A stretch of DNA of 64,000 nucleotides from Pseudomonas graminis (GCF_002093745.1 NZ_MTSB01000016.1:62001-126000); one strand, 5' to 3'. Shown: positions 21,644 to 31,870, numbered from the stretch's first letter. Notes: generated by a model from the letters alone, not told the origin. A program made the numbers and translations.

Positions 21644-21988
21644 ATGACAGAGTTGCAGCACGTTGCAAGTACATCTGAGCTGTATGAACGTTTGATCGAT
21701 CGTCTCGGGCTTGCCCTTGAAACGGCAAGTACCTCGGTGCGGCTCCGAAACGAGTTGCCCGCCGAGCTTGAGCTTCAGGGCTTGAGTCGTGCCGAGTTCG
21801 CATGGATCGAAGCCTATCTCGAGAAATACACGATGGCGACACACGGGGCGATCAGCGTAGAGGACAGCTACGCGGCGTCAACAGGGCACAGCGGGTCGAT
21901 CAAGGCGCCTAAAGCGACAGCCACCATTATCTGGCTGAAAGACAAGCGACGAGCGAGAGTATCGATGCGGCTGGGCCGTCACAGTTAG
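21644..21988 (+). CDS. Conserved-looking small protein of unknown function
   Basis: A 114-residue protein beginning MTELQHVASTSELYERLIDR. The ATG at 21644 is preceded by GGAGGTGAGC, an almost ideal ribosome-binding site, which is the best evidence that it is real. The N-terminal two-thirds is acidic and helical in character (ELEQLQ-type pattern, EFAWIEAYLEKY); the C-terminus is basic (LKDKRRARVSMRLGRHS). No signal peptide or membrane segment is seen. I recognise no family. It stands alone between leuS and the DUF218 gene. Confidence 0.7.
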   Translation: MTELQHVASTSELYERLIDRLGLALETASTSVRLRNELPAELELQGLSRAEFAWIEAYLEKYTMATHGAISVEDSYAASTGHSGSIKAPKATATIIWLKDKRRARVSMRLGRHS

Positions 21989-22091
21989 GCAGCACAATCC
22001 TGTTCCTGCACGCAGGCTGAGCGCCTGCCATTCCGGCATTGTTGCCCGGCTTCAAACATTCTAGGCTTCGGGCATCTCTGGAGATGTTCCG

Positions 22092-22862
22092 ATGCCTTTG
22101 CGTTATCTGCTCAAAACCCTCTTTTTACCGCCCGGCATTCTGTTTCTGCTGCTGATCGCCGCGTGGTGGCTGCGCCGATCCCGCCCGCGTCTGGCTGCCG
22201 CCTGTTTTGCCCTCGGGCTGGGTGGTTTGTGGCTGATGAGCCTGCCTGTCGTGGTGGAGATTTCAGCTCGCCGGCTGGAGCAGATTCCACCGTTGCCGCT
22301 GGCACAATGGCCAATGTTGGCGCAGCAGGCAGATGCCATCGTGGTATTGGGCAACGGGCGTGAGCGCAACTCGCCCACTTGGGGCACCGATACGCCGACC
22401 GGCCTGGGGTTGGAGCGGCTGCGTCTGGCGGCTCGATTGGCGAAAGAGTCCGGTTTGCCGATTCTGACCACCGGTGGCTTGCATTTCGATCAGCCCCCCA
22501 GCGAGGCGGCCATCATGGCGCAGTCGCTGCAGCAAGACTTTGGCGTGACGGTGCGCTGGCAGGAAGGGCAGAGCCGCACCACGTGGGAAAACGCGACCCT
22601 GACCGCCCGGGTTCTGCAACCGCTGGGCATCAAGCGTGTGGTGCTGATCACGCAAGCCTGGCACATGCCGCGGGCGCGCTGGAGTTTCGAACAGGCGGGT
22701 TTTACCGTGGTGAGTGCGCCGGTCGGCTTCCTTGGCGTGGACAACGCGCGGCCTTTTGGCGGTTGGTTGCCCGAGAGTCGAGTGTTCACGCAAAGCGGGG
22801 TGTTGCTTAACGAAGCGGCGGGTCTGCTGGTGTACCCGTGGATCTATCGGGCCGGTCAATGA
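22092..22862 (+). CDS. YdcF/ElyC-like DUF218 membrane protein
   Basis: A 256-residue protein with two N-terminal hydrophobic segments (about residues 10-27 and 34-55) and a DUF218 domain facing the periplasm: AIVVLGNGRERN, LPILTTGG, SRTTWENA and LITQAWHMPRA are the family landmarks. Relatives include E. coli ElyC, which affects envelope integrity and lipid carrier use; the reaction is not established. It is convergent with lnt and shares a bidirectional terminator with it. The palindrome catctctggagatg covers the ribosome-binding site at 22073-22086. Confidence 0.85.
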   Translation: MPLRYLLKTLFLPPGILFLLLIAAWWLRRSRPRLAAACFALGLGGLWLMSLPVVVEISARRLEQIPPLPLAQWPMLAQQADAIVVLGNGRERNSPTWGTDTPTGLGLERLRLAARLAKESGLPILTTGGLHFDQPPSEAAIMAQSLQQDFGVTVRWQEGQSRTTWENATLTARVLQPLGIKRVVLITQAWHMPRARWSFEQAGFTVVSAPVGFLGVDNARPFGGWLPESRVFTQSGVLLNEAAGLLVYPWIYRAGQ

Positions 22863-22865
22863 CCG

Positions 22866-22903
22866 AAAGCCGATGCCACCTGAAAGCAGGCGACATCGGC
22901 TTT
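22866..22903. terminator. Bidirectional terminator between the DUF218 gene and lnt
   Basis: The inverted repeat aaagccgatg / catcggcttt (10 bp) encloses a second small stem cctg-aaag-cagg. A-tracts and T-tracts at the two ends allow it to work on both strands, fitting the convergent genes at 22862 and 22915. Confidence 0.85.
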
Positions 22904-22914
22904 GGGCCTGTCAG

Positions 22915-24435
22915 TCAGACCGTCTTGGAAATCCGCGCCGCCATCAGCGCCCAGCCGAACAGCAGCAGGCAGATGATTGCCAGTGGCCAGGAGCGCCAGT
23001 GCAGATAAGGCGTGAGCTCGTGCATCGGCACGACTTCGCCATACAACACGCCGCGCTCGAACTGCGGAATCTGCACCGTGATTTTGCCGAACGGGTCGAT
23101 CAGCGCCGTCACGCCATTGTTAGTGGCGCGGATCATCCAGCGGCCCGCTTCAAGGGCGCGCATCTGGGCCATCTGCAAATGCTGCAAAGGACCGATCGAG
23201 GTGCCGAACCAGGTGTCATTGCTGACCGTCAGCAGCAGGTCACTCTGCGCCGACAGGCCTGCGGCAAACTCCGGGTAGACCACTTCGTAGCAGATGAACG
23301 GCGCGATCTGGTAACCCTTGGCCTGCAACAGGGCCTGATCGTTCGGGCCTCGGGCGAAGTCCGACATCGGCAGATCAAAGAAGGAAATCAGCCCGCGCAG
23401 CAGGTCTTGCAGCGGCACGTATTCACCGAACGGAACGAGTTTCTGCTTGTAGTAGGTGCCGTCACCCTGGCCGGTGACCGTAATCCCGTTGTAGTAGCGA
23501 TACTCGCCACGCCCGGTCGGTTCGCGCACCGGAACACCCGTGATCAGCGCCGCGCCACGGTCGGAGGCGAACTTGCCCATCATCGCCAGGTAGCCTTCTG
23601 CGCTTTCCTTGAGAACCGGTATGGCGGTCTCCGGCCAGACGATCAGATCGGCCTGCTGCGAGCGGAACGTCATGTCCCGGTACAGCGCCAACTGGTCGTT
23701 GAGCTTCTGCGGGTCCCATTTCATGCTTTGTTCGATGTTGCCTTGCAGCGCCGCGACTTTCAGCGGCGGGCCGGAGGGCGAGGTCCAGGCGTGATTTTTC
23801 AGGGCGAGGCCTGCGACCCACGGCGCGAGCAACAGCAGCACGCCCATGACCAGAAAGGATGGGCGTGCCCGCAAGCGGTGCAGGTTGCACAACAGTGCGG
23901 CAGTCAGGCCCAGTGCAAACGAGATCAGCCAGACGCCGCCCACCGGAGCAAGCCCGGCAAGCGGCCCGTCGAGCTGGCTGTAACCGGAATAGAGCCACGG
24001 AAACCCGGTCAGAAACCAGCCGCGAAACGCTTCCTGCCCCAGCCACAAGGCGGCAAACGCCAGTGCATCGGCAAGGGGTGCCTCATTGCGGCGCAGCCAG
24101 CGTGCCCATAGCCAGGCGGGCAGGGCGAAGAAAAGGGCGATGGCGGCGATGAACAGCAGCATCAGCAGACCTGCCAGCAGCACCGAAGCACCGCCGTAGG
24201 TGTGAATGCTCACGTAGATCCAGCTGGTACCGGCACCGTACAGCCCGAAGCCGTAGCACCAGCCGCGCGCCAGCGCCTGACGCGGGTTCAGGTCGCGCAG
24301 CCCCAGATAGAACATCGCCACCGCCACCAGCACCAACGGCCAGATGTCGAAGGGCGCCAGGGCCAGAGTCGTGAGTCCGCCAGCCACCAGGGCCAGCAGA
24401 TTACCGGGCCAGCCGGGGCGGGTTATCCAGCGCAT
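22915..24435 (-). CDS. lnt: Apolipoprotein N-acyltransferase
   Basis: Lnt adds the third acyl chain to the N-terminal cysteine of lipoproteins in the inner membrane. The 506-residue product has an N-terminal bundle of hydrophobic segments and a periplasmic nitrilase-like domain (about residues 225-470) with WPETAIP (catalytic Glu), KQKLVPFGEYVP (Lys) and FICYEVVYPEF (catalytic Cys). One more membrane segment closes the C-terminus. It lies 41 bp after corC, the conserved ybeZ-ybeY-corC-lnt order, and ends at a shared terminator. Confidence 0.96.
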   Translation of the reverse strand: MRWITRPGWPGNLLALVAGGLTTLALAPFDIWPLVLVAVAMFYLGLRDLNPRQALARGWCYGFGLYGAGTSWIYVSIHTYGGASVLLAGLLMLLFIAAIALFFALPAWLWARWLRRNEAPLADALAFAALWLGQEAFRGWFLTGFPWLYSGYSQLDGPLAGLAPVGGVWLISFALGLTAALLCNLHRLRARPSFLVMGVLLLLAPWVAGLALKNHAWTSPSGPPLKVAALQGNIEQSMKWDPQKLNDQLALYRDMTFRSQQADLIVWPETAIPVLKESAEGYLAMMGKFASDRGAALITGVPVREPTGRGEYRYYNGITVTGQGDGTYYKQKLVPFGEYVPLQDLLRGLISFFDLPMSDFARGPNDQALLQAKGYQIAPFICYEVVYPEFAAGLSAQSDLLLTVSNDTWFGTSIGPLQHLQMAQMRALEAGRWMIRATNNGVTALIDPFGKITVQIPQFERGVLYGEVVPMHELTPYLHWRSWPLAIICLLLFGWALMAARISKTV

Positions 24436-24476
24436 GTAGATTCCTTAACGCGACATCAGGTTGGTGCGGACGGTGA

Positions 24477-25319
24477 TTACGGACGTGAAATCGGGCTTAC
24501 CCGCAGCAAGTGAATGCGACGACTGTCAGCGCTCAGGATGCGGAAGCGATAGGCGCCGATTTCGGTGATTTCGTTGCGCTTGGGCAAATGACCGAACGCA
24601 TTCATCACCAGACCGCCCACGGTGTCGAACTCGTCATCCGAAAAGCTGCTGTCGAAGAACGCGTTGAAGTTCTCGACCGGCGTCAGGGCCTTGACCAGGA
24701 AGTCGCCGCTGGGCAGTGGTTTGATGTAGCTGTCTTCCTCGACGTCGTGCTCGTCCTCGATGTCGCCCACGATCTGTTCCAGGACGTCTTCGATGGTCAC
24801 CAGGCCCGCCACGCCGCCGTATTCGTCGATGACGATGGCCATGTGGTTGTGGTTGGCGCGGAACTCGCGCAGCAATACGTTGAGGCGCTTGGACTCGGGC
24901 ACGAACGTGGCCGGACGCAGCAGCTTCTTGACGTCATCGCTGTCGCCGTCAGCCTTGAGGATCAGTGGCAGCAAGTCCTTGGCCAGCAGCACGCCGAGCA
25001 CGTCGTCGTGGCTTTCGCCGATCACCGGGTAGCGCGAATGCGCTGCATCGATGACCGCGGGCAGGAACTCGCGGGGTGTCTGGGTCGCCTTGATGCTGAT
25101 CATCTGCGAACGCGGCACCATGATGTCGCGCACTTGCAGGTCAGCCACTTGAATGGCGCCCTCGACGATGGCCAGCGCTTCGCTGTCCAGCAGTTTGTTC
25201 TGGTGGGCTTCGCGCAGCAGCTCAAGCAGCTCCTGGCGGTTTTTCGGCTCATGGACAAAGGCCTGGGTCAGTTTACCCAACCATGACTTTTGCCCGTTGC
25301 TCGATCGATCTTCGCTCAT
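24477..25319 (-). CDS. corC: CorC/HlyC-family protein with CBS domains
   Basis: A 280-residue cytoplasmic protein (E. coli YbeX/CorC type). An N-terminal acidic/helical part precedes two CBS domains (about residues 65-190; IMVPRSQMISI, DEYGGVAGLVTIEDVLEQIVGDI) and a C-terminal transporter-associated domain. CorC has been linked to magnesium and cobalt efflux and, more recently, ribosome-related phenotypes; the exact function is unsettled. It is 5 bp after ybeY in a tight operon. Confidence 0.92.
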   Translation of the reverse strand: MSEDRSSNGQKSWLGKLTQAFVHEPKNRQELLELLREAHQNKLLDSEALAIVEGAIQVADLQVRDIMVPRSQMISIKATQTPREFLPAVIDAAHSRYPVIGESHDDVLGVLLAKDLLPLILKADGDSDDVKKLLRPATFVPESKRLNVLLREFRANHNHMAIVIDEYGGVAGLVTIEDVLEQIVGDIEDEHDVEEDSYIKPLPSGDFLVKALTPVENFNAFFDSSFSDDEFDTVGGLVMNAFGHLPKRNEITEIGAYRFRILSADSRRIHLLRVSPISRP

Positions 25320-25324
25320 AGCCC

Positions 25325-25825
25325 TTACTCGTGGTCCTTGCTGGGTGTGTCTGAATGGGAGAGGTCGGCACTTTCGTCGTCAGCGTAAGGGTCGGGGTAG
25401 CCCAACTCCTCAAGCAACGTTCGTTCCAGTGCTTCCATTTCTTCGGCTTCTTCATCATCGATGTGGTCGTAACCCAACAGATGAAGGCAACCATGAATGA
25501 CCATGTGCGCCCAGTGCGCGTCGATGGACTTGCCCTGTTCGGCTGCTTCACGGTTGACCACCGGAACGCAGACGACCAGATCGCCCAGTAACGGGATGTC
25601 CAGCATGTCGTCTGGAACGTCCGCCGGGAAAGACAGCACATTGGTGGCGTAATCCTTGTGCCGCCAGGTGTGATTGAGCTCACGGCCTTCGGTTTCGTCA
25701 ACCAGCCGGATCGTCAGCTCGGAATCGGCACTGCGCTGGCGCAGGCCCATTTCACACCAGAGGCGGAACTGGGCTTCGCTGGGGGCGCTTGTCTCGCTGG
25801 CGACCTGCAGATCCAGCTCAAGCAT
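25325..25825 (-). CDS. ybeY: Endoribonuclease YbeY, 16S rRNA maturation
   Basis: A 166-residue zinc metalloprotein that acts in 16S rRNA 3' end maturation and ribosome quality control. The metal-binding motif [11 protein letters not shown] (His-x3-His-x5-His) is intact near residue 115. The acidic C-terminal tail ([17 protein letters not shown]) is longer than in E. coli. The ATG at 25825 is chosen over upstream in-frame starts because it gives the family N-terminus [10 protein letters not shown] and overlaps the ybeZ stop by 8 bp. Confidence 0.95.
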   Translation of the reverse strand: MLELDLQVASETSAPSEAQFRLWCEMGLRQRSADSELTIRLVDETEGRELNHTWRHKDYATNVLSFPADVPDDMLDIPLLGDLVVCVPVVNREAAEQGKSIDAHWAHMVIHGCLHLLGYDHIDDEEAEEMEALERTLLEELGYPDPYADDESADLSHSDTPSKDHE

Positions 25826-26840
25826 CGCGGTTCTTGTCCCGTGAGTAGCTATTGTTGCCCGACGGGCCATCGCTGAGCCGGTCATCGAAGCGCTCGTAGG
25901 CTTCAACGATGCGCTGCACCAGCGGGTGGCGAACCACATCCTTGGGTTTGAAATGCGTGAAGCTGATGCCCGGCACGTCCTTGAGCACATCGATGACGTG
26001 CGTCAGACCCGACCGGGTGCCCTTGGGCAGGTCGACCTGAGTGATGTCACCGGTGATCACGGCGGTGGAGCCAAAGCCAATACGGGTCAGGAACATCTTC
26101 ATCTGCTCGACGGTGGTGTTCTGACTTTCGTCGAGAATGATGAAGCTGTTATTAAGGGTGCGTCCGCGCATGTACGCCAGCGGTGCAACTTCAATGACCT
26201 GTTTCTCGATCAGCTTGGCGACGTATTCGAAACCGAGCATCTCGTACAGCGCGTCATACAGCGGGCGCAGGTACGGGTCGATCTTCTGCGCCAGGTCGCC
26301 CGGCAGGAAGCCGAGCTTCTCGCCCGCTTCGACGGCCGGACGCACCAGCAGGATGCGGCGGATTTGCTCGCGCTCCAGTGCGTCGACCGCGCAAGCCACC
26401 GCCAGGTACGTCTTGCCAGTGCCCGCAGGGCCGATACCGAAGTTGATATCGTTGCTGAGCACTTCCTTGACGTAACGCTGCTGATTCAGGCCACGCGGGC
26501 GAATCATGCCCTTTTTGGTACGCAGCGAGACGCCAACTTCAGCGGCAGGGTGGTTGTCCAGGCCGTCGACGCCTGATTCCTGAAGAAACAGGTGAACCAT
26601 GTCCGGCGTCAGCTCGGTACCTTTGGTTTCCCGGTACAGGCGGCGCAGCAGATTCTCGGCAGATTGGGTGTGTGTGGTCTCGCCAATGAGTTCGAATTGA
26701 TTGCCGCGATTGCGGATCTCGATGTCCAGGCGTTGTTCGATCAGGCGCAAGTGCTCGTCGAGTTGCCCGCACAGGTTGGCGAAACGGTGGGCCTCGAAAG
26801 GTTCGAGGGTGAAGCGATGAGGTTCTATGGGTGCGTTCAA
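25818..26840 (-). CDS. ybeZ: PhoH-like ATPase YbeZ
   Basis: A 340-residue PhoH-family P-loop ATPase. A KH-like N-terminal part (about residues 1-110) precedes the ATPase domain with Walker [10 protein letters not shown] and Walker B-like ILDESQN, then [14 protein letters not shown]. It partners YbeY in RNA metabolism in several bacteria; this role is from family knowledge. The stop overlaps ybeY by 8 bp. Upstream lies miaB on the same strand with a 177-bp gap. Confidence 0.95.
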   Translation of the reverse strand: MNAPIEPHRFTLEPFEAHRFANLCGQLDEHLRLIEQRLDIEIRNRGNQFELIGETTHTQSAENLLRRLYRETKGTELTPDMVHLFLQESGVDGLDNHPAAEVGVSLRTKKGMIRPRGLNQQRYVKEVLSNDINFGIGPAGTGKTYLAVACAVDALEREQIRRILLVRPAVEAGEKLGFLPGDLAQKIDPYLRPLYDALYEMLGFEYVAKLIEKQVIEVAPLAYMRGRTLNNSFIILDESQNTTVEQMKMFLTRIGFGSTAVITGDITQVDLPKGTRSGLTHVIDVLKDVPGISFTHFKPKDVVRHPLVQRIVEAYERFDDRLSDGPSGNNSYSRDKNRDA

Positions 26841-27017
26841 GGTCGTTTAATGGCCGTCCGGCGGCAATTTGAATGTATTGAAGAATACCCTCTGGCGGTG
26901 GTTATGCGAAAGCTTTGCCTTGTTAAAGGCCGCGCCAGGAGTTCACCGTGCTCAAAGGTAGGGACCGCACAGAAACGAATTCATTCGGCGATTCGTTTCT
27001 GTGGCGGGATACCCACC

Positions 27018-28346
27018 TTACTGTAGCAGCGAGCCACGCAAAGAATGAGGCTGTGCGTCGTCAATGTGTACATCGGCAAACTGCCCGATCAACCGGGGGT
27101 TGTCGCAGCGAAAATTGACGATCCGGTTGTTCTCGGTACGGCCTTGCAGTTCGCCGGGGTCCTTCTTCGAGTAATCGGTCACCAGGATGCGTTGCGTGCT
27201 GCCTACCATTTGTCGGCTGATCTCGAAACCCTGCTGGTTCAGGCGATGTTGCAGGGCGGCCAGTCGCTCTTTCTTGAGTGCTTCCGGCGTATCGTCCTTC
27301 AGGTCGGCGGCTGGCGTTCCGGGACGCGGGCTGTAGATGAACGAGAACGAGAAGTCGAAACCAACGTCTTCGATCAGCTTCATGGTGTTGTCGAAATCTT
27401 TTTCGGTCTCGCCCGGGAAGCCGACGATGAAGTCCGAACTGATGCTGATGCCTGGCACGGCGGCCCTGAGTTTGCGCAGCCTGGATTTGTATTCCAGCGT
27501 GGTGTGGTTACGCTTCATGGCCGCCAGAATGCGGTCTGAGCCTGACTGCACCGGCAAATGCAGGTGTTTGACCAGCTCCGGGACGTCCGCGTGCGCCTGA
27601 ATCAGGCTGTCGGAGAACTCCAGCGGGTGCGAGGTGGTGTAACGGATGCGGTCGATGCCATCGACGGCGGCAACGGCCCGGATCAGGTCAGCCAGGTCCG
27701 CGACGCGCCCGTCGTGGGTGGCGCCGCGATAACCGTTGACGTTCTGCCCCAGCAGGGTGACTTCGCGCACGCCGTACTCGGCCAGGTGAGTGACCTCGGT
27801 CAGCACGTCGTCAAACGGTCGGCTGACTTCTTCGCCACGGGTGTACGGCACCACGCAGAACGTGCAGTACTTGCTGCAGCCCTCCATGACCGACACGTAA
27901 GCGCTCGGGCCATCGACGCGAGGTTCGGGCAAATGGTCGAATTTTTCGATTTCTGGGAACGAGACGTCAACCTGTGGCAGGCGCGTGATGCGGGCCGCGT
28001 CGATCATTTCCGGCAGGCGGTGCAAGGTTTGCGGGCCGAACACGACGTCTACGTAGGGCGCCCGGTCGCGGATGGCAGCGCCTTCCTGGCTGGCCACGCA
28101 GCCGCCGACGGCAATCACCATCTCGGGGTTGGCCAGTTTCAGTTCGCGCCAGCGGCCCAGTTGGGAATACACCCGGTCCTGAGCGCGCTCGCGAATCGAG
28201 CAGGTGTTGAGCAGAATCACGTCGGCGTCTTCCGCGCGAGCGGTGACTTCCAGAGCCTGATGTTCGCCCAGCAGGTCGACCATGCGCGAGCTGTCGTACT
28301 CGTTCATCTGGCAACCGTGGGTTTCGATGTAAAGCTTCTTGGCCAT
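27018..28346 (-). CDS. miaB: tRNA-2-methylthio-N6-dimethylallyladenosine synthase
   Basis: MiaB methylthiolates i6A37 in tRNAs. The 442-residue product has the N-terminal UPF0004 domain with its three cysteines ([28 protein letters not shown]), the radical SAM motif CSKYCTFC at about 157-164, and a C-terminal TRAM domain. Length is standard. It heads the minus-strand miaB-ybeZ-ybeY-corC-lnt cluster. Confidence 0.97.
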   Translation of the reverse strand: MAKKLYIETHGCQMNEYDSSRMVDLLGEHQALEVTARAEDADVILLNTCSIRERAQDRVYSQLGRWRELKLANPEMVIAVGGCVASQEGAAIRDRAPYVDVVFGPQTLHRLPEMIDAARITRLPQVDVSFPEIEKFDHLPEPRVDGPSAYVSVMEGCSKYCTFCVVPYTRGEEVSRPFDDVLTEVTHLAEYGVREVTLLGQNVNGYRGATHDGRVADLADLIRAVAAVDGIDRIRYTTSHPLEFSDSLIQAHADVPELVKHLHLPVQSGSDRILAAMKRNHTTLEYKSRLRKLRAAVPGISISSDFIVGFPGETEKDFDNTMKLIEDVGFDFSFSFIYSPRPGTPAADLKDDTPEALKKERLAALQHRLNQQGFEISRQMVGSTQRILVTDYSKKDPGELQGRTENNRIVNFRCDNPRLIGQFADVHIDDAQPHSLRGSLLQ

Positions 28347-28430
28347 GCGTGATCATCAACCGATTCAGTGAACCGAGCATTATAAGGATGAAGGGCTCCG
28401 GTTCCTAGCGTTGGCTGTCCGACGAGGCGG

Positions 28431-28450
28431 GCGGACATGCTATAGTCCGC
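28431..28450 (+). promoter_or_regulatory. Predicted -10 region of the DUF1820 gene inside a palindrome
   Basis: TATAGT at 28441-28446 is a good -10 box 40 bp before the start at 28486. It lies within the inverted repeat gcggac(28431-28436)...gtccgc(28445-28450), which could be a regulator site. No good -35 is visible. Confidence 0.4.
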
Positions 28451-28485
28451 GCCCCTTTTTCATCTCTGATCGTTACCCGCCCGTT

Positions 28486-28812
28486 ATGACCAAACGCGAA
28501 GCTCCAATCTACAAGGTGATTTTTCTTAACCAGGGACAGGTGTTTGAAATGTATGCCAAGCAGATCTATCAAAGTGATCTGTGGGGCTTTCTGGAAGTGG
28601 AAGAGTTCGTCTTCGGCGAGCGCACGACTGTGGTGGTAGACCCGAGCGAGGAGAAGCTCAAGGCCCAGTTCGAAGGCGTGGTGCGCAGTTTTGTGCCGAT
28701 GCACTCGATTGTGCGTATCGATGAAGTCGAGCGCATGGGCACGCCAAAGATCAGCGAGGCGCGTGGCACCAGCAATGTCATGCCGTTTCCCATGCCGATG
28801 CCGGAAAAGTAG
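28486..28812 (+). CDS. DUF1820 family protein
   Basis: A 108-residue protein, MTKREAPIYKVIFLNQGQVF at the start, of the DUF1820 family found next to miaB in pseudomonads. It has no signal peptide or membrane segment; the core is mixed acidic/hydrophobic (YQSDLWGFLEVEEFVFGE) and the end is proline/methionine rich (NVMPFPMPMPEK). Function unknown. The ATG at 28486 matches the family start and follows a TATAGT promoter box; the longer open frame back to 28411 crosses that promoter. It is divergent from miaB. Confidence 0.85.
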   Translation: MTKREAPIYKVIFLNQGQVFEMYAKQIYQSDLWGFLEVEEFVFGERTTVVVDPSEEKLKAQFEGVVRSFVPMHSIVRIDEVERMGTPKISEARGTSNVMPFPMPMPEK

Positions 28813-28833
28813 TTGTCGAGGGTATGAGCGGCG

Positions 28834-28864
28834 ATTGCCCTGGACGAAACCGGATCAGGGCAAT
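28834..28864. terminator. Bidirectional stem-loop between convergent genes
   Basis: A 9-bp perfect inverted repeat attgccctg / cagggcaat with a 13-base loop separates the DUF1820 gene (+) and the Sel1 gene (-), and includes the Sel1 stop codon. It lacks a long T-run. Confidence 0.55.
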
Positions 28865-29403
28865 GGGGAGAACGGGCTGCGACCTTCGGCGGTTTGCAGT
28901 TCGAGCAGGTATTTGCGGAAGATCTGGCCCAGCACCTGAGTGGCCACTTCCAGTTCGTCGCGCTGCATCTTCGCCGACACTTCGTCTGCGGCGTCCAGCG
29001 CTTCTTCCGAACCGTTGACCGCGGCCATCTTCAGCACGATATACGCCTGAATGTTATTGGCTTGTACACCTTCACCACGGCTGAACATCAAGCCCAGTTG
29101 ATACTGCGCCTGGGCGTGGCCCTGCAACGACGCCTGTTCGAAGTAACTCAGCGCCTGCGGCAAATCGCGAGGTGCATGCTTGCCCTCGTAATAGAACTCA
29201 CCCAACTCGTATTGCGCCTGCGCATCCCCGCCCTGAGCAGCCTGCTGACAGGCAGCAAGCGCCGCTGGCAGGTTCTCTGGCTGAGTATTCAGGGTGCAAC
29301 GACCCATCGCCGGAATTAACAACGAGTTGCCGCCGGCATTTGCCAGCAGAGGATAGACAAGCAACAGGCAGCCCAATACAAGGGTGCGGCCGGTGCGGTT
29401 CAT
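28855..29403 (-). CDS. Exported Sel1-like repeat protein
   Basis: A 182-residue protein with a signal peptide (MNRTGRTLVLGCLLLVYPLL, cleavage probably after ANA). The mature part has about three Sel1-like (TPR-related) repeats, seen as GDAQAQYELGEFYYEG, GHAQAQYQLGLMFSRGEG and the A-rich spacing between them. Such repeats bind partner proteins or peptidoglycan-linked factors in the periplasm; no specific partner is evident. It is monocistronic between convergent and same-strand neighbours. Confidence 0.85.
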   Translation of the reverse strand: MNRTGRTLVLGCLLLVYPLLANAGGNSLLIPAMGRCTLNTQPENLPAALAACQQAAQGGDAQAQYELGEFYYEGKHAPRDLPQALSYFEQASLQGHAQAQYQLGLMFSRGEGVQANNIQAYIVLKMAAVNGSEEALDAADEVSAKMQRDELEVATQVLGQIFRKYLLELQTAEGRSPFSPLP

Positions 29404-29649
29404 GGGAGTCGACTTACCTCTGAAAAAGGTGCGGGCATGCCCGACCAGCTAAATGTGCTGGCTGCGCATTATGAAATAAGCAGAGCCAACCTTACAAAGT
29501 CTTTACGGATTTTCTGCTGCACGGCCGAAAAAAGCCCTTCTTTACGGGGTCATTACCTGAAACAGAACTTCCCGTGCCGTGTATTTGCAGTTTTCGCCCT
29601 GCATTGTAGAAGCAAAATACGCACTTAACGTTCCGTTTCATTCACGGAC

Positions 29650-29688
29650 TTCACTTGCGCCGGTTGAATGACGCCCTGCGCAAGTGAA
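29650..29688. repeat. Long inverted repeat downstream of hemL
   Basis: Arms of 11 bp (ttcacttgcgc / gcgcaagtgaa) with a 17-base loop lie just past the hemL stop at 29699. It may act as a terminator or transcript-stabilising hairpin for hemL, although a T-run is absent. Confidence 0.5.
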
Positions 29689-29698
29689 CCGGACGGTT

Positions 29699-30982
29699 TT
29701 ATTTCAGCGCGGCAAAGGCCTTTTCGGCAGCGTCCAGTGTCAGTTTCAACTCGGCATCGCCGTGGGCGATGGAGGTGAAACCGGCCTCGAACGCGCTTGG
29801 CGCCAGGTAGACGCCGCCTTCCAGCATCAGGTGGAAGAACCGCTTGAAGCGCTCGGCATCGCTGGTCATTACGTCTTCAAACGTAACAATTTCGCTCGCT
29901 TCGCTGAAGTACAGGCCGAACATGCCGCCTGCCTGAGTCGTTACAAAGGCGATACCTGCTGCGTCAGCGCGCTGTTGCAGGCCTTCGAGCAGGCGGCGGG
30001 TGTAGTCGCTCAGTTCATCGTGGAAGCCAGGACGGCTGATCAGGCGCAAGGTGGTCAGGCCCGCAGCCATCGCCAAAGGGTTGCCCGACAGGGTGCCCGC
30101 TTGATAGACCGGGCCGAGCGGCGCGATGTGCGACATGATTTCGCGTTTGCCACCAAAGCAGCCGACCGGCATGCCGCCCCCGATGATCTTGCCGAACGTG
30201 CTCAGGTCAGGCTTCACGTCGTAGTAAGCCTGTGCGCCGCCAAGGGCTACACGAAAACCGGTCATCACTTCGTCGAAAATCAACACTACGCCATGCTCGT
30301 CGCACAGGGCGCGCAGCCCTTGCAGGTAGCCCGGCGCAGGTGGCACGCAGTTCATGTTGCCGGCCACCGGTTCGACGATGATGCACGCCACTTCCTGGCC
30401 GACTTCGGCCAGCAGGTCGCGCACGGCGTTCAGGTCATTGAACGGCACGGTCAGGGTGTGTTTCGCGAAAGCGGCCGGTACGCCGGGGGAGCTTGGCACG
30501 CCCAGCGTCAGTGCGCCGGAACCGGCCTTGACCAGCAGGCTGTCGGAATGGCCGTGGTAGCAGCCTTCGAATTTGATGATGCTGTCGCGGCCGGTAAAAC
30601 CACGGGCCAGACGAATCGCGCTCATGGTGGCTTCAGTGCCCGAGCTGACCATGCGCACCATTTCCATCGAGGGCACCAGTTCGCAGACCAGATCGGCCAT
30701 TTCGGTTTCCATCGCCGTCGGCGCACCGTAGGACAGCCCGTGTTCCAGCTGGCTGCGCACAGCGTCGAGCACGTCCGGGTGGCTGTGACCGAGAATCATC
30801 GGCCCCCAGGAGCCCACGTAATCCACGTAGCGCTTGTCGTCTTCGTCAGTCACGTAAGCGCCAGCAGCATGCTTGAAGAACAGCGGCGTACCGCCCACGC
30901 TCTTGAAAGCGCGAACCGGCGAATTGACGCCACCGGGGATGTGTTTTTGGGCGTTGGCGAACAGTGTTTCGGAACGGGACAT
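29699..30982 (-). CDS. hemL: Glutamate-1-semialdehyde 2,1-aminomutase
   Basis: HemL converts glutamate 1-semialdehyde to 5-aminolevulinate, the C5-pathway precursor of haem. The product is 427 residues, the usual length, starting [23 protein letters not shown]-enzyme landmarks include [25 protein letters not shown] and the cofactor lysine in [12 protein letters not shown] near residue 265. The frame is open to 31288, but the ATG at 30982 gives the family N-terminus. It follows thiE on the same strand after 247 bp that hold a repeat element. Confidence 0.97.
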   Translation of the reverse strand: MSRSETLFANAQKHIPGGVNSPVRAFKSVGGTPLFFKHAAGAYVTDEDDKRYVDYVGSWGPMILGHSHPDVLDAVRSQLEHGLSYGAPTAMETEMADLVCELVPSMEMVRMVSSGTEATMSAIRLARGFTGRDSIIKFEGCYHGHSDSLLVKAGSGALTLGVPSSPGVPAAFAKHTLTVPFNDLNAVRDLLAEVGQEVACIIVEPVAGNMNCVPPAPGYLQGLRALCDEHGVVLIFDEVMTGFRVALGGAQAYYDVKPDLSTFGKIIGGGMPVGCFGGKREIMSHIAPLGPVYQAGTLSGNPLAMAAGLTTLRLISRPGFHDELSDYTRRLLEGLQQRADAAGIAFVTTQAGGMFGLYFSEASEIVTFEDVMTSDAERFKRFFHLMLEGGVYLAPSAFEAGFTSIAHGDAELKLTLDAAEKAFAALK

Positions 30983-31139
30983 GATCGGGTCTCTGCTTTG
31001 AAACGGGGAATTCGTGTCTACGCTGGGGTCAGCCGAGGCGGGCAGCTTTATAAAGGGCTGCTTTATTGAGTGGCATGAGCCAGAGAAGGCGCAGGAACGC
31101 GCACTATAACAAATGCTGCGCACATATGACGCTCGTGCC

Positions 31140-31210
31140 CATGCGCCGCGTCCGACCTTGAGCTTATGGTGGGACGCAAGCTTCCACGCTGGAACGTGAG
31201 GAACGAGGGG
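31140..31210. repeat. Solo copy of the Pseudomonas palindromic repeat
   Basis: Between thiE and hemL, the stretch with gggacgcaagc and tccacgctggaacgtgagg closely resembles the core of the 126-bp units at 14211-14996. The cacgctggaacgtg part is a near-palindrome. It is a single degenerate copy. Confidence 0.75.
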
Positions 31211-31229
31211 TTTCTGACAGTCAGCAGCC

Positions 31230-31847
31230 CTACAACAACGCCGTAAACGCTTTTGCCCGGCGGGTGACTTCCCGGGTGTTTTCGGCACCGAACAGGCCGT
31301 GGATCACGGCCAGCAGGTCGGCGCCGTGTTCGACCAGTGGCGGAGCGTTTTCCAGGGTGATGCCGCCGATCACCGCAATCGGCAAATGCACCCTGGCACG
31401 GACCTGAGCGATCAGGTCCAGCGGCACTGCCGGGGCGCCAGGCTTGGTTTGCGAGCTGAAAAATCTGCCAAACGCCACATAGGTCGCGCCGTCGGCCTTG
31501 GCCCGTTCCGCCAGTTCCAGATTGCCGTGGCAGGTCGCGCCGACAATCGCCTTGTGCCCCAGCAACGCCCGGGCATCCGGCAGCGAGCCGTCTGACTGCC
31601 CCAGATGCACCCCGACCCCCAGACGCGCCGCCAGTTCGGCGTCGTCGTTGATGATCAGTCGGGTCTTGTAGCGCTCACAGAGCTTGAGCAGCTCGGTGGC
31701 CTCGCGCAGACGGCGGGACTCGTCATGGGTCTTGTCACGGTATTGCAGCAGGGTCACGCCGCCCTCCAGTGCCGCCTCGACGTAAGACAGGAATCTGCCG
31801 GTCAGCAACTGGCTGTCGGTAATGGCGTACAGGCCACGTAGTTTCAT
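31230..31847 (-). CDS. thiE: Thiamine-phosphate synthase
   Basis: ThiE joins HMP-pyrophosphate and thiazole phosphate to give thiamine monophosphate. The 205-residue TIM-barrel product starts [15 protein letters not shown] and shows [42 protein letters not shown] and AIGGI-type VIGGITLEN segments typical of the family. The ATG at 31847 is preferred to the longer open frame. It is 23 bp after thiD, so thiD-thiE are co-transcribed. Confidence 0.96.
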   Translation of the reverse strand: MKLRGLYAITDSQLLTGRFLSYVEAALEGGVTLLQYRDKTHDESRRLREATELLKLCERYKTRLIINDDAELAARLGVGVHLGQSDGSLPDARALLGHKAIVGATCHGNLELAERAKADGATYVAFGRFFSSQTKPGAPAVPLDLIAQVRARVHLPIAVIGGITLENAPPLVEHGADLLAVIHGLFGAENTREVTRRAKAFTALL

Positions 31848-31870
31848 GAATCGAGCCTCATGGCAGTGCG

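Noticed and set aside
29699..31288. Extended N-terminus for hemL
   Set aside because: The extra ~100 residues cross the repeat element and lack HemL similarity; the ATG at 30982 fits the family length of 427.
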